Positions 61,801 through 64,000 of a DNA stretch of 64,000 nt are shown here, one piece after another. The DNA lies in NCBI RefSeq assembly GCF_050436995.1, contig NC_134746.1, positions 12,584,501 to 12,648,500 of the forward strand, in the 5' to 3' direction. Numbering within the stretch: the first letter of the stretch is position 1; each line of letters begins with the position of its first letter. Source of the stretch: Anticarsia gemmatalis. Taxonomy: Eukaryota; Arthropoda; Insecta; Lepidoptera; Erebidae. Both the position numbers and the translations under genes were made by a program. The notes beneath the pieces are model-generated. The model saw only the letters and a list, made by a program, of their open reading frames with translations. It did not search any database and was not told the origin of the DNA.

Positions 61801-63936
61801 TAAAGAGTCTTAATGCAGAATGTAAATATTCAACATGCTTGATAAAGTGTGTAGATTGTAGAAATTTAAAATTCAGAAAATATTTAACAACATTTTGCTG
61901 TCTGTACATGATATAACGCATCCAGTTTTCTACTTTCGTTATATGCTTAAGTGAAAATATTTGTTTGTAGGTAACAAAATACCTCCTAGTAAACACGATT
62001 TTCTTGATATTATAAAGCGTTAAGATTTATAAATGTTTTGTTTTGTGTAACAGGAAAGCGAGTGTAAAAAAGACGAATAAGAAAGTGGCACAAGAAGTGC
62101 CACAGAGTGTGGAGAGCCTCGGCTCAAGCCTCAGCCCTGTTGAATCTCCGCTACAAAATTTACAGGTAAGTTCACTCATTGATACAGCAATATTCTTCAG
62201 TTTTGCTAGTCTCTTTATATTTAGAAAGCGTCTCTAACGGTTCAAAATTCCAACATAAATTGTTCTGAATGTAAGACTTTAGAGACAGGAAAGAAACGTA
62301 ATTAGGAATACTCTAAATTTGGATAATGTGCATGAATTTCAAGCTATTTAACCGTTACCCAAGATGCTTAAACAAAGCATAAAATTGGATAGCAATATAA
62401 GCATGAGATTGGACAGTAATTTATGTGTCTTAAAGTATATGGAGATAAATTTGGAACATGTTTTAATGTGGTGTTGTTCGTCAGGACTTGCCGTCGCCGT
62501 ACGACGCGACGTCGCTGTACTCGAACGCCATGGCGCAGTTCGTGCTGGAGCCGCGCGTGCAGCACAAGCAGCCGCCCAGCTATGAGGACTGCGTCAAGGT
62601 ATTACACACTACATACTACACACTGCACACCCTATGTACCTATATTCCACCTATCTATCTCTTACTTCATCTCTTCACAAGTCCTCACATCTATTGGGGA
62701 GAGATTTTTACGCGATTATGAACTTTCGATACTGAACTTCTGCTCTGGGTTCAAAATTTTAAACGTATTGATTTTTTTAACGTATTGATAGTTACAAGAA
62801 AAAAAACACAATCTTAAATCATTCATTCCGAAAACACTGAGGATTAATATGTCATCGAGTCAGTTATACAATAGACAATCCAAAAATGTTTTAAACTTGT
62901 TAGAATATACCCACTTTCTATCAAAAATTATACTCTCTTGTTATAATGCAAATACACCTTTGTAAAAGAACTTAATGTATGTAAAATTGGACACAATTGA
63001 ACATGAGTAGTGGCACATCCCACAGACGGGCGCGGCGCTGCAGCAGTCGTTCGGCGGCGGCCTGTCCTCTCTGTCGCCGCCCTACTCCAACCACTCGCCC
63101 ACGCACAGCAACCACACCACGTCGCCGCATGCTTATATAGGTAAGTTATTTTATATACTACTTATCACCTGCTATAGATAAAGTCTGTCCAATGAATCTT
63201 CTATGAGTAGCATTTGCTCTTGCTGTTTCGCTCGCGTGGAAATCAATTCCAAAAATATTTGCTACGAGTATCTTACTGCCCTTACTTAATTTTGGAAATT
63301 ACAGTCACAATGTACCTAATAACAACACATTACTTATAATTCATCATCTGCTATAGAAGGACACTATCCAATGAATCTTTTATGTGTAGTAATTACTTGT
63401 TGATACGCTCCCGTGGAAATCAATTCCAAAAATTTTTGCTACGAGTATCTTACGCCCTTAGTTAATTTTAGTAATAACAGTCACACTATATCTAATAACA
63501 CTTTGTATTAGGTGTTAATAGAAGTTTAATTAAGAAAAAGAAAAAATAAAAGAAATAAGAAAAATAAAAGTGCATGTGACTTTAATACGTCTAGGTTAAG
63601 GTTTGATACCTGAGTCTTAAAACTTTACAATGGAACAAAAATAGTTCTATTGGATATTATGCAATAAATCTTTATCGATCTACCATGAAGGACAACAAAA
63701 AGAAAAACTATATTTTTTGGTTGTACCGTTCAATTGCATAACAGTGGCCAACAACATGCACTGATCAATCATTATGTATTCAATATACCAAAGTAATTTG
63801 TGTGTTTGTGCAGGTTCCCCGTCCCCGGGCAAGTCTCGGCCGTCACTGCCGACGTCGCCAGCACACATGGCGGCTCTGCGCCACTCACATCAACATCAGC
63901 TCGACGCCGCGGCATACTCCGCGCTTGCGCATCTAA
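13528..63936 (+). CDS. Notch: Notch receptor gene, partial at both ends (29 exons)
   Basis: Join of 13528-13805, 19721-20065, 26447-26609, 37112-37305, 37726-37881, 38272-38454, 48107-48221, 48606-48727, 49165-49332, 49894-50032, 50855-51007, 51582-51688, 52145-52258, 52821-52977, 53818-54050, 54403-54548, 54944-55092, 55539-55688, 56236-56375, 56664-58876, 59178-59389, 59754-59954, 60354-60522, 60918-61122, 61615-61771, 62054-62165, 62485-62598, 63026-63140, 63814-63936. Every junction is AG/GT and every phase matches, giving one open frame of 6833 bases. Seen in order: end of EGF 1, EGF 2-36, three LNRs, HD, one membrane helix, RAM (WFPEGF), ankyrin repeats, basic stretches, PPSY and a Ser/Pro-rich tail. 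This architecture is specific to Notch. The protein is a single-pass receptor for DSL ligands (Delta, Serrate) that is cleaved to a transcriptional co-activator of Su(H). Missing: signal peptide and first half of EGF 1 (left), C-terminal tail with PEST (right). Splice sites were placed by eye from conserved signals and homology. Confidence 0.97.
15901..15992 (-). repeat. Dispersed repeat, copy 1 of a pair
   Basis: Its reverse complement matches 44214-44301 closely: both share GTCGTTACAATTACTG, then TAGCTCGGAAAGG, then AGAGCCTTATGAGAAGAG. The two copies lie in different introns and opposite orientations. The family looks like the 3' part of a lepidopteran retroelement, but I cannot name it. 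Confidence 0.75.
16951..16962. promoter_or_regulatory. NRF-1/Erect-wing-like palindrome
   Basis: TGCGCCTGCGCA in an otherwise AT-rich intron. Confidence 0.4.
19721..20065 (+). CDS. Notch: Notch exon: end of EGF 3, EGF 4, EGF 5, most of EGF 6
   Basis: Acceptor ctttttgcag, donor gtgagt; enters and leaves in phase 1. EGF 4 is DHCASQPCRNGGRC to GSRC, EGF 5 is VVECSSGSGPCHHGRC to GRDC, and EGF 6 begins YVPCEPSPCHHDGRC. All six cysteines are present in EGF 4 and EGF 5. Mid-extracellular region; EGF 5 carries a CHHGRC short loop. Confidence 0.96.
22386..22397. promoter_or_regulatory. NRF-1/Erect-wing-like palindrome
   Basis: TGCGCAGGCGCA, reverse-complement form of the word at 6688 and 16951. Confidence 0.4.
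23051..23059 (+). promoter_or_regulatory. Candidate Su(H) site
   Basis: TGTGGGAAA, exact match to YGTGRGAAM, with further matches at 22512-22520 (TGTGAGAAA), 23586-23594 (minus) and 25529-25537 (CGTGGGAAC) in the same intron. Confidence 0.3.
25143..25394 (-). mobile_element. Non-autonomous Helitron-like element, copy 3
   Basis: Read on the minus strand it begins TCTATACTAATATTATAAAG and ends with a hairpin (CGCAA / TTGCG) eight bases before CTAG. It is inserted between A and T. It contains a (GTTT)n run. A 5' TC end, a 3' hairpin followed by CTAG, and an A|T target are the hallmarks of Helitrons. No coding capacity. Confidence 0.88.
26447..26609 (+). CDS. Notch: Notch exon: end of EGF 6, EGF 7, start of EGF 8
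   Basis: Acceptor acttcccag, donor gtaagc; in phase 1, out phase 2. EGF 7 is IDDCPGHLCQNGATC to GTLC; fly EGF 7 has the same CLGHLCQNG-type core. The exon stops after VDECAL, splitting an arginine codon of EGF 8. Confidence 0.96.
31538..31784 (+). repeat. Dispersed lepidopteran repeat (AACCGGCCAAGTGCGAG family)
   Basis: Starts AAACCGGCCAAGTGCGAG and ends GGGTCCCGTTTTACCC followed by TTTGGGTACTGAACCC and an A run. I recognise this as a very common interspersed sequence of Lepidoptera, apparently the 3' end of a retroelement. The A run at the end suggests plus orientation. Only one copy is in this window. Confidence 0.7.
32172..32355 (+). mobile_element. Degraded Helitron-like fragment
   Basis: Begins CTATACTAAAATTTG and ends in a GC-rich hairpin region (CCAAGCCGCGTGCGG) shortly before CTAG, followed by T. 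The inner phrase GAGTGAAATTTGGCATG is typical of a second lepidopteran Helitron-like family. Diverged; ends are approximate. Confidence 0.45.
32798..32910 (-). repeat. SINE/LINE-tail fragment
   Basis: Shares long blocks with 39269-39375: CACGCTGGCCAAGTGC, GTCTCCTCCCG and GGGGACTTTGAA. It lacks the tRNA-like head of that copy, so it is a 5'-truncated copy in the same orientation. Confidence 0.75.
35638..35786. mobile_element. Palindromic MITE-like element with ~36-base inverted ends
   Basis: Left end GAGGTAGT...TCTAGAGCACCCGTT and right end AACGGGTGCTCTAGA...ACTACCTC are near-perfect inverted repeats of about 36 bases around a ~75-base centre. No coding capacity. Superfamily not determined: no clear target duplication is visible. 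Confidence 0.75.
37112..37305 (+). CDS. Notch: Notch exon: rest of EGF 8, most of EGF 9
   Basis: Acceptor ttctcttgcag, donor gtaaga; in phase 2, out phase 1. EGF 8 continues as RPSVCQNGATC to SECS, including the proline-valine-type segment before the second cysteine that is also in fly EGF 8. EGF 9 is IDDCAGAACFNGATC to CTPGKTG. Confidence 0.97.
37412..37529. mobile_element. Palindromic MITE, TWA-target family, copy 1
   Basis: Flanked on both sides by TAA. Left end CCTCCGGTTTCTGAAG, right end CCTCAGAAACCAGA, with an AT-rich inverted centre. Belongs with 47084-47200 and about 49384-49509. A three-base TWA duplication fits PIF/Harbinger-type MITEs. It fills about a quarter of the 420-base intron 37306-37725. 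Confidence 0.75.
37726..37881 (+). CDS. Notch: Notch exon: end of EGF 9, EGF 10, start of EGF 11
   Basis: Acceptor ttccactag, donor gttagt; phase 1 to phase 1. LLCHLD closes EGF 9. EGF 10 (DACTSNPCHADAIC to GLDC) is almost identical to fly Notch, including the long DTSPINGSY loop. The exon ends in INECEQG, the first cysteine of EGF 11. Confidence 0.97.
38028..38110 (+). repeat. tRNA-derived SINE-like fragment
   Basis: Contains a pol III B-box-like sequence (GGGTTCAATTCCC) and shares GGTTC-ATTCCCAC plus a following ACA-rich stretch with 40021-40160. Short and without a clear A box. It lies inside the 390-base intron 37882-38271. Confidence 0.5.
38272..38454 (+). CDS. Notch: Notch exon: EGF 11 and most of EGF 12, the ligand-binding core
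   Basis: Acceptor cctccctag, donor gtaagt; phase 1 to phase 1. EGF 11 is (INECEQG)SPCEHDGIC to GPRC, and EGF 12 is VNECESHPCRNDGSC to CVCMPG, with its last part in the next exon. In fly and vertebrates EGF 11-12 is the minimal Delta/Serrate-binding unit. The DGSC of EGF 12 fits the O-fucose site used by O-fut1 and Fringe. Very close to the fly sequence. The 9.65 kb intron that follows cuts EGF 12 after CMPG. Confidence 0.97.
39269..39573 (-). mobile_element. tRNA-derived SINE (lepidopteran type)
   Basis: On the minus strand the head has a pol III A box (TAGCCGAGTGG) and B box (GGTTCGAACCC). A body and a tail ending near GGCCTAAACCCTCC...TTGCCCAGCAGTGGGAC follow. Head, order and tail fit the tRNA-headed SINEs described from moths (HaSE type, from memory). 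A head-less fragment of the same family is at 32798-32910. Non-coding. Confidence 0.82.
40021..40160 (+). repeat. tRNA-like SINE/retroelement fragment
   Basis: B-box-like GGTTCGATTCCCAC is followed by TGGAACAATTATTTGTG and a TTTGTATGTTTGTAAAAG segment, a phrase I recognise from interspersed repeats of Lepidoptera. Boundaries are approximate. Confidence 0.6.
43599..43700 (+). mobile_element. Helitron-like 5' fragment
   Basis: Starts TCTATACTAAATATTATAG, close to the 5' end of the intact elements, then continues with TGCTGAACCGATATTCATG and AAATTTAACATGGAGATAG, typical of a longer lepidopteran Helitron-like family. The 3' end was not found. Confidence 0.5.
44214..44301 (+). repeat. Dispersed repeat, copy 2 of a pair
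   Basis: Matches the reverse complement of 15901-15992 over nearly its whole length; see that entry. The two copies together define a family, not a chance match. Confidence 0.75.
45671..45830. mobile_element. MITE-like element with 23-base inverted ends
   Basis: AATTCGCACCTCCGCTCAAA at the left end is the exact reverse complement of the right end (TTTGAGCGGAGGTGCGAATT). The 110-base AT-rich centre has a T run and an A/T-rich block. No target duplication is obvious. A partial match to one end (GGAGGTGCAATTTGTAT) occurs near 53420. Confidence 0.7.
47084..47200. mobile_element. Palindromic MITE, TWA-target family, copy 2
   Basis: Flanked by TTA on both sides. Ends CCCCCGGTTTCTGAG and CTCTGAAACCGGGGG are inverted, and the inner arms (GGTAGTTTATCTATTC / GAATAGATAAACTACC) pair as well, so nearly the whole element folds. 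The best-preserved of the three copies. Confidence 0.82.
48107..48221 (+). CDS. Notch: Notch exon: end of EGF 12, most of EGF 13
   Basis: Acceptor tttcttcag, donor gtaagt; in phase 1, out phase 2. FTGTQCEVE completes EGF 12. EGF 13 is IDECANNPCLNGGVC to CTCVVG. Confidence 0.96.
48606..48727 (+). CDS. Notch: Notch exon: end of EGF 13, most of EGF 14
   Basis: Acceptor cttccag, donor gtacgt; in phase 2, out phase 1. EGF 14 is IDDCASSPCRNGGVC to PPGYTG, with HDSIAGY as in fly. Confidence 0.96.
49165..49332 (+). CDS. Notch: Notch exon: end of EGF 14, EGF 15, start of EGF 16
   Basis: Acceptor ctccccag, donor gtcagt; phase 1 to phase 1. EGF 15 is INDCLSAPCHRGEC to RVC, with the short CHRG loop that marks fly EGF 15. 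The exon stops at CQFGG of EGF 16; the open frame continues into the intron but is not homologous there. Confidence 0.95.
49384..49509. mobile_element. Palindromic MITE, TWA-target family, copy 3
   Basis: GTTTCTGAGGTACATTTAGC with GGTAGTTTATCTATTC on the left pairs with GATAAACTACAG and TGTACTCAGAAAC on the right. Same family as 37412-37529 and 47084-47200; outer ends have decayed. Lies 51 bases after the preceding splice donor. Confidence 0.72.
49894..50032 (+). CDS. Notch: Notch exon: rest of EGF 16, start of EGF 17
   Basis: Acceptor gttctccag, donor gtaaga; in phase 1, out phase 2. HCEDLIGGYQC to GRNC completes EGF 16. VNECYSNPCRNGATC starts EGF 17, broken inside an arginine codon. Confidence 0.95.
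50855..51007 (+). CDS. Notch: Notch exon: rest of EGF 17, most of EGF 18
   Basis: Acceptor atctacag, donor gtacgg; phase 2 to phase 2. EGF 17 ends FTGQHC. EGF 18 is INECLSNPCANGGKC to RGYYDAR; the unusual YYDA loop before the last cysteine is shared with fly EGF 18 (FYDA). Confidence 0.95.
51126..51262. repeat. Diverged dispersed repeat, copy A
   Basis: Shares GCGGGTG-ATTTTATAC-CCT-TGCCTAC with 53633-53757. Both are in Notch introns. Probably remnants of one retroelement family; not named. Confidence 0.55.
51582..51688 (+). CDS. Notch: Notch exon: end of EGF 18, most of EGF 19
   Basis: Acceptor gttccacag, donor gtaaga; in phase 2, out phase 1. CLSD closes EGF 18. EGF 19 is VNECETNPCINGGSC to LPGYGG, with ...EDGVNQFICHC matching fly. 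Confidence 0.95.
52145..52258 (+). CDS. Notch: Notch exon: end of EGF 19, most of EGF 20
   Basis: Acceptor atgttctag, donor gtaagt; phase 1 to phase 1. EGF 20 is IDECSSNPCQHGGTC to LGFTG, nearly the fly sequence. Confidence 0.96.
52821..52977 (+). CDS. Notch: Notch exon: end of EGF 20, EGF 21, start of EGF 22
   Basis: Acceptor gttatctag, donor gtgagt; in phase 1, out phase 2. EGF 21 is IDDCAGNPCLHGGSC to GRNC; LDPCTPN opens EGF 22. This exon is much GC-richer, with G/C-ending codons, than its surroundings. A Helitron-like element starts 18 bases after its donor. Confidence 0.96.
52996..53232 (+). mobile_element. Non-autonomous Helitron-like element, copy 4
   Basis: Begins TCTATACTAATATTATAAAG, ends GCAAGCGAAGTTGCGCGGG + TCAGCTAG, and sits between A and T. 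Same family as 6109-6360. It lies 18 bases into the intron 52978-53817. Confidence 0.9.
53520..53600 (+). repeat. tRNA-like SINE fragment
   Basis: Contains GGGTTGAATTCCCAGG, a B-box-like motif, followed by TCGGACAAAGTGCTAATG, a phrase typical of lepidopteran interspersed repeats. Ends are approximate. Confidence 0.5.
53633..53757. repeat. Diverged dispersed repeat, copy B
   Basis: Counterpart of 51126-51262. With the Helitron-like element and the SINE-like piece it makes up about half of this 840-base intron. Confidence 0.55.
53818..54050 (+). CDS. Notch: Notch exon: rest of EGF 22, EGF 23, start of EGF 24
   Basis: Acceptor tcccttag, donor gtaagt; in phase 2, out phase 1. EGF 22 continues CRHGGRC to GALC. 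EGF 23 is VDECAVTAPCHNEATC to GKDC. TDDCAS opens EGF 24, a region shared with fly; EGF 24-29 is the Abruptex region in fly. Confidence 0.96.
54403..54548 (+). CDS. Notch: Notch exon: rest of EGF 24, start of EGF 25
   Basis: Acceptor tatctttcag, donor gtatca; in phase 1, out phase 0. YPCQNGATC to GKDC completes EGF 24; IDECQSRPCMNGATCNQ begins EGF 25. The donor is weak after +4 (gtatca), but the join to 54944 restores the conserved Q-YV junction. Confidence 0.94.
54944..55092 (+). CDS. Notch: Notch exon: rest of EGF 25, most of EGF 26
   Basis: Acceptor ttgttacag, donor gttagt; in phase 0, out phase 2. YVASYTCTCPLGFSGINC closes EGF 25. EGF 26 is DEDCTESSCMNGGTC to CAPG, close to fly, with an O-fucose-type GGTC. 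Confidence 0.96.
55539..55688 (+). CDS. Notch: Notch exon: end of EGF 26, EGF 27, start of EGF 28
   Basis: Acceptor ctttcccag, donor gtgagt; phase 2 to phase 2. EGF 27 is INMCDSSPCDNGATC to GKHC; YVNW opens EGF 28, where fly has YVDW. Confidence 0.95.
55861..55928 (+). repeat. Hairpin-bearing dispersed repeat, copy 2
   Basis: Nearly identical to 10622-10690: GGGGGCAC-GGTA-GTGCCCCC forms an 8-base stem with a 4-base loop, followed by GCAAGTCGAGC, an A run and GCGGCACAGCCGTACC. Lies in the intron 55689-56235. Confidence 0.8.
56236..56375 (+). CDS. Notch: Notch exon: EGF 28, start of EGF 29
   Basis: Acceptor tttactcag, donor gtaaga; in phase 2, out phase 1. CEVNPCENGATC to GKLC is EGF 28. VSCNDAAIRKG begins EGF 29, which in fly too has an extended first loop (CQDAADRKG). 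Confidence 0.96.
56664..58876 (+). CDS. Notch: Notch exon: end of EGF 29, EGF 30-36, LNR, HD, membrane helix, RAM
   Basis: Acceptor atcacag, donor gtgagt after PPAI; in phase 1, out phase 0; about 737 codons without interruption. EGF 29 ends at SYC. EGF 30-36 follow up to KSCDIHD. Three LNRs (57701-58036) have the CDFDGNDC, CLFDGRDC and CNWDGLDC calcium-site endings. The HD domain starts at EGVMSVTLLMD and includes VYLEIDNRKC and AAEFLAATA. The membrane helix spans 58412-58471 and ends IGVLV, followed by the stop-transfer QRKR and the RAM motif WFPEGF. The acidic stretch SDEDDDG and a basic AKRAR follow. The HD loop for S1 cleavage is very short (about 58170-58230). The open frame runs on to 59023 in the intron. 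Codon use is more A/T-ending than in several neighbouring exons. Confidence 0.98.
59178..59389 (+). CDS. Notch: Notch exon: start of the ankyrin domain (ANK 1 and start of ANK 2)
   Basis: Acceptor ctccacag, donor gtaaga; in phase 0, out phase 2. HDSHGVEVDARG leads into GMTPLMVAAVRGGG, then LVAQGAQLNAAMDKTGETS and LHLAAR. Part of the CSL/Mastermind-binding ankyrin domain. Confidence 0.97.
59754..59954 (+). CDS. Notch: Notch exon: ANK 2-3 and start of ANK 4
   Basis: Acceptor cccccacag, donor gtaagg; phase 2 to phase 2. AAKRLLDAGADAN, GRTPLHAAVAADAMGV and GTTPLILAAR are practically the fly sequence; the most conserved part of the protein. Confidence 0.98.
60354..60522 (+). CDS. Notch: Notch exon: ANK 4-5
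   Basis: Acceptor tgctcacag, donor gtgagg; in phase 2, out phase 0. LAIEGMVEDLINADADINA, SGKTALHWAAAVNN and LLAHGANRDAQDDK. Confidence 0.98.
60918..61122 (+). CDS. Notch: Notch exon: ANK 6-7 and start of the linker
   Basis: Acceptor cttcacag, donor gtaagt; in phase 0, out phase 1. DETPLFLGAREGSF, ANREITDHMDRLPRDVAQE and DIVRLLDDH, then a His/Pro-rich linker (PPQHHHLM). Fly has FLAAREGS where this has FLGAREGS. Confidence 0.97.
61615..61771 (+). CDS. Notch: Notch exon: post-ankyrin region with basic stretch
   Basis: Acceptor tctctccag, donor gtcagt; in phase 1, out phase 2. QLISQPTVIST matches fly QLITQPTVIS. KGKPKKARAK is a likely nuclear localisation element; DSPQD follows. Confidence 0.94.
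62054..62165 (+). CDS. Notch: Notch exon: second basic stretch
   Basis: Acceptor tgtaacag, donor gtaagt; in phase 2, out phase 0. RRKASVKKTNKK corresponds to fly RRKASSKKT, the second basic cluster; a Ser/Pro-rich stretch follows (LSPVESPLQ). It is far shorter than the Ala/Gly-rich segment of fly. Confidence 0.93.
62485..62598 (+). CDS. Notch: Notch exon: PPSY (Su(dx)/Nedd4-binding) motif
   Basis: Acceptor gttcgtcag, donor gtatta; phase 0 at both ends, so it could be skipped without a frameshift. DLPSPYDATSLYSNAMAQF corresponds to fly LPSPYDTSSMYSNAMA. KQPPSYEDC holds the PPxY motif that binds WW-domain E3 ligases of the Nedd4/Su(dx) type. Confidence 0.95.
63026..63140 (+). CDS. Notch: Notch exon: Ser/Pro-rich tail, part 1
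   Basis: Acceptor tcccacag, donor gtaagt; in phase 0, out phase 1. LSPPYSNHSPTHS and SPHAYIG match fly LSPPYSNQSPPHS and SPHAYLG. Confidence 0.94.
63159..63503 (+). repeat. Intronic direct duplication, two ~172-base units
   Basis: Unit 1 about 63159-63330, unit 2 about 63331-63503. Shared blocks include GTGGAAATCAATTCCAAAAA, GCTACGAGTATCTTAC and CCAATGAATCTT, with point differences and small indels. An old tandem duplication between exons 63026-63140 and 63814-63936. Confidence 0.85.
63814..63936 (+). CDS. Notch: Notch exon: Ser/Pro-rich tail, part 2 (last exon in window)
   Basis: Acceptor tttgtgcag; donor taken as gtaagt at 63937 (an alternative gtacat four bases later is weaker). In phase 1, out phase 1. 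SPSPGKSRPSLPTSPAHM corresponds to fly SPSPAKSRPSLPTSPTH. The gene continues beyond the window. Confidence 0.92.
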   Translation, partial: VPRPRASLGRHCRRRQHTWRLCATHINISSTPRHTPRLRI

Positions 63937-64000
63937 GTAAGTACATCACACTACTGATTTACAACGATCGTATTTAGTAGTAAAACGCCTTTGGTTCGAA

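Larger units (their letters stand above)
58877..63813 (+). other. Introns between intracellular-domain exons
   Basis: Introns here: 58877-59177, 59390-59753, 59955-60353, 60523-60917, 61123-61614, 61772-62053, 62166-62484, 62599-63025 and 63141-63813. 58877-59177 is in frame with the exon before it as far as 59023. 63141-63813 contains the tandem duplication. Nothing recognised in the rest, nor in 63937-64000 after the last donor. Confidence 0.85.

Noticed and set aside
1..64000. CRISPR arrays, operons, prophage or other prokaryotic systems; endogenous viral genes.
   Set aside because: None seen. The exon/intron structure and repeats are those of an insect nuclear genome, and no reverse transcriptase, integrase or capsid motif was found in the open frames.

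Overview
The window is from an insect, almost certainly a moth or butterfly. It holds one gene, on the plus strand: most of the Notch receptor gene. Coding blocks are short, GC-richer and conserved; introns are AT-rich and carry dispersed repeats of types I know from Lepidoptera (short Helitron-like elements ending in CTAG, tRNA-headed SINEs, palindromic MITEs). I find no second convincing gene and no bacterial or viral material.

Layout. Positions 1-13527 lie upstream of the first exon I can recognise and behave as a large 5' intron. The exon with the signal peptide and the first half of EGF repeat 1 was not found and is probably left of the window. Twenty-nine coding exons follow between 13528 and 63936. 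All splice phases agree from exon to exon and the sum is 6833 coding bases, about 2277 residues. Exons 1-19 here (13528-56375) encode EGF 1 (end) to EGF 29 (start). A single 2213-base exon (56664-58876) encodes the end of EGF 29, EGF 30-36, the three Lin12/Notch repeats, the heterodimerisation domain, the membrane segment and the RAM region. Exons 21-24 (59178-61122) encode the ankyrin domain. Exons 25-29 (61615-63936) encode nuclear-localisation-like basic stretches, a PPSY motif and part of the Ser/Pro-rich tail. The last exons, including the C-terminal PEST region, lie to the right.

How it works. EGF 11-12 (38272-38454 plus 48107 onward) is the ligand-binding core. The LNR/HD unit keeps the receptor off until ligand pulls on it. 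Cleavage in the membrane releases the intracellular part, whose RAM and ankyrin regions bind Su(H)/CSL. All 36 EGF repeats line up in order with fly Notch as I know it.

Most notable observations: (1) the loop in the heterodimerisation domain that carries the furin (S1) site in vertebrates is collapsed to a few residues; (2) an in-frame read-through of the intron after the membrane exon would give a receptor without ankyrin repeats and with a second hydrophobic segment; (3) there is a family of four Helitron-like elements with intact ends, one starting 18 bases after a splice donor; (4) there are three copies of a palindromic element with TWA target duplications, and a separate 473-base foldback with about 190-base arms; (5) NRF-1/Erect-wing-like CpG palindromes recur in the AT-rich introns. 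I saw no clearly undescribed multi-gene system.
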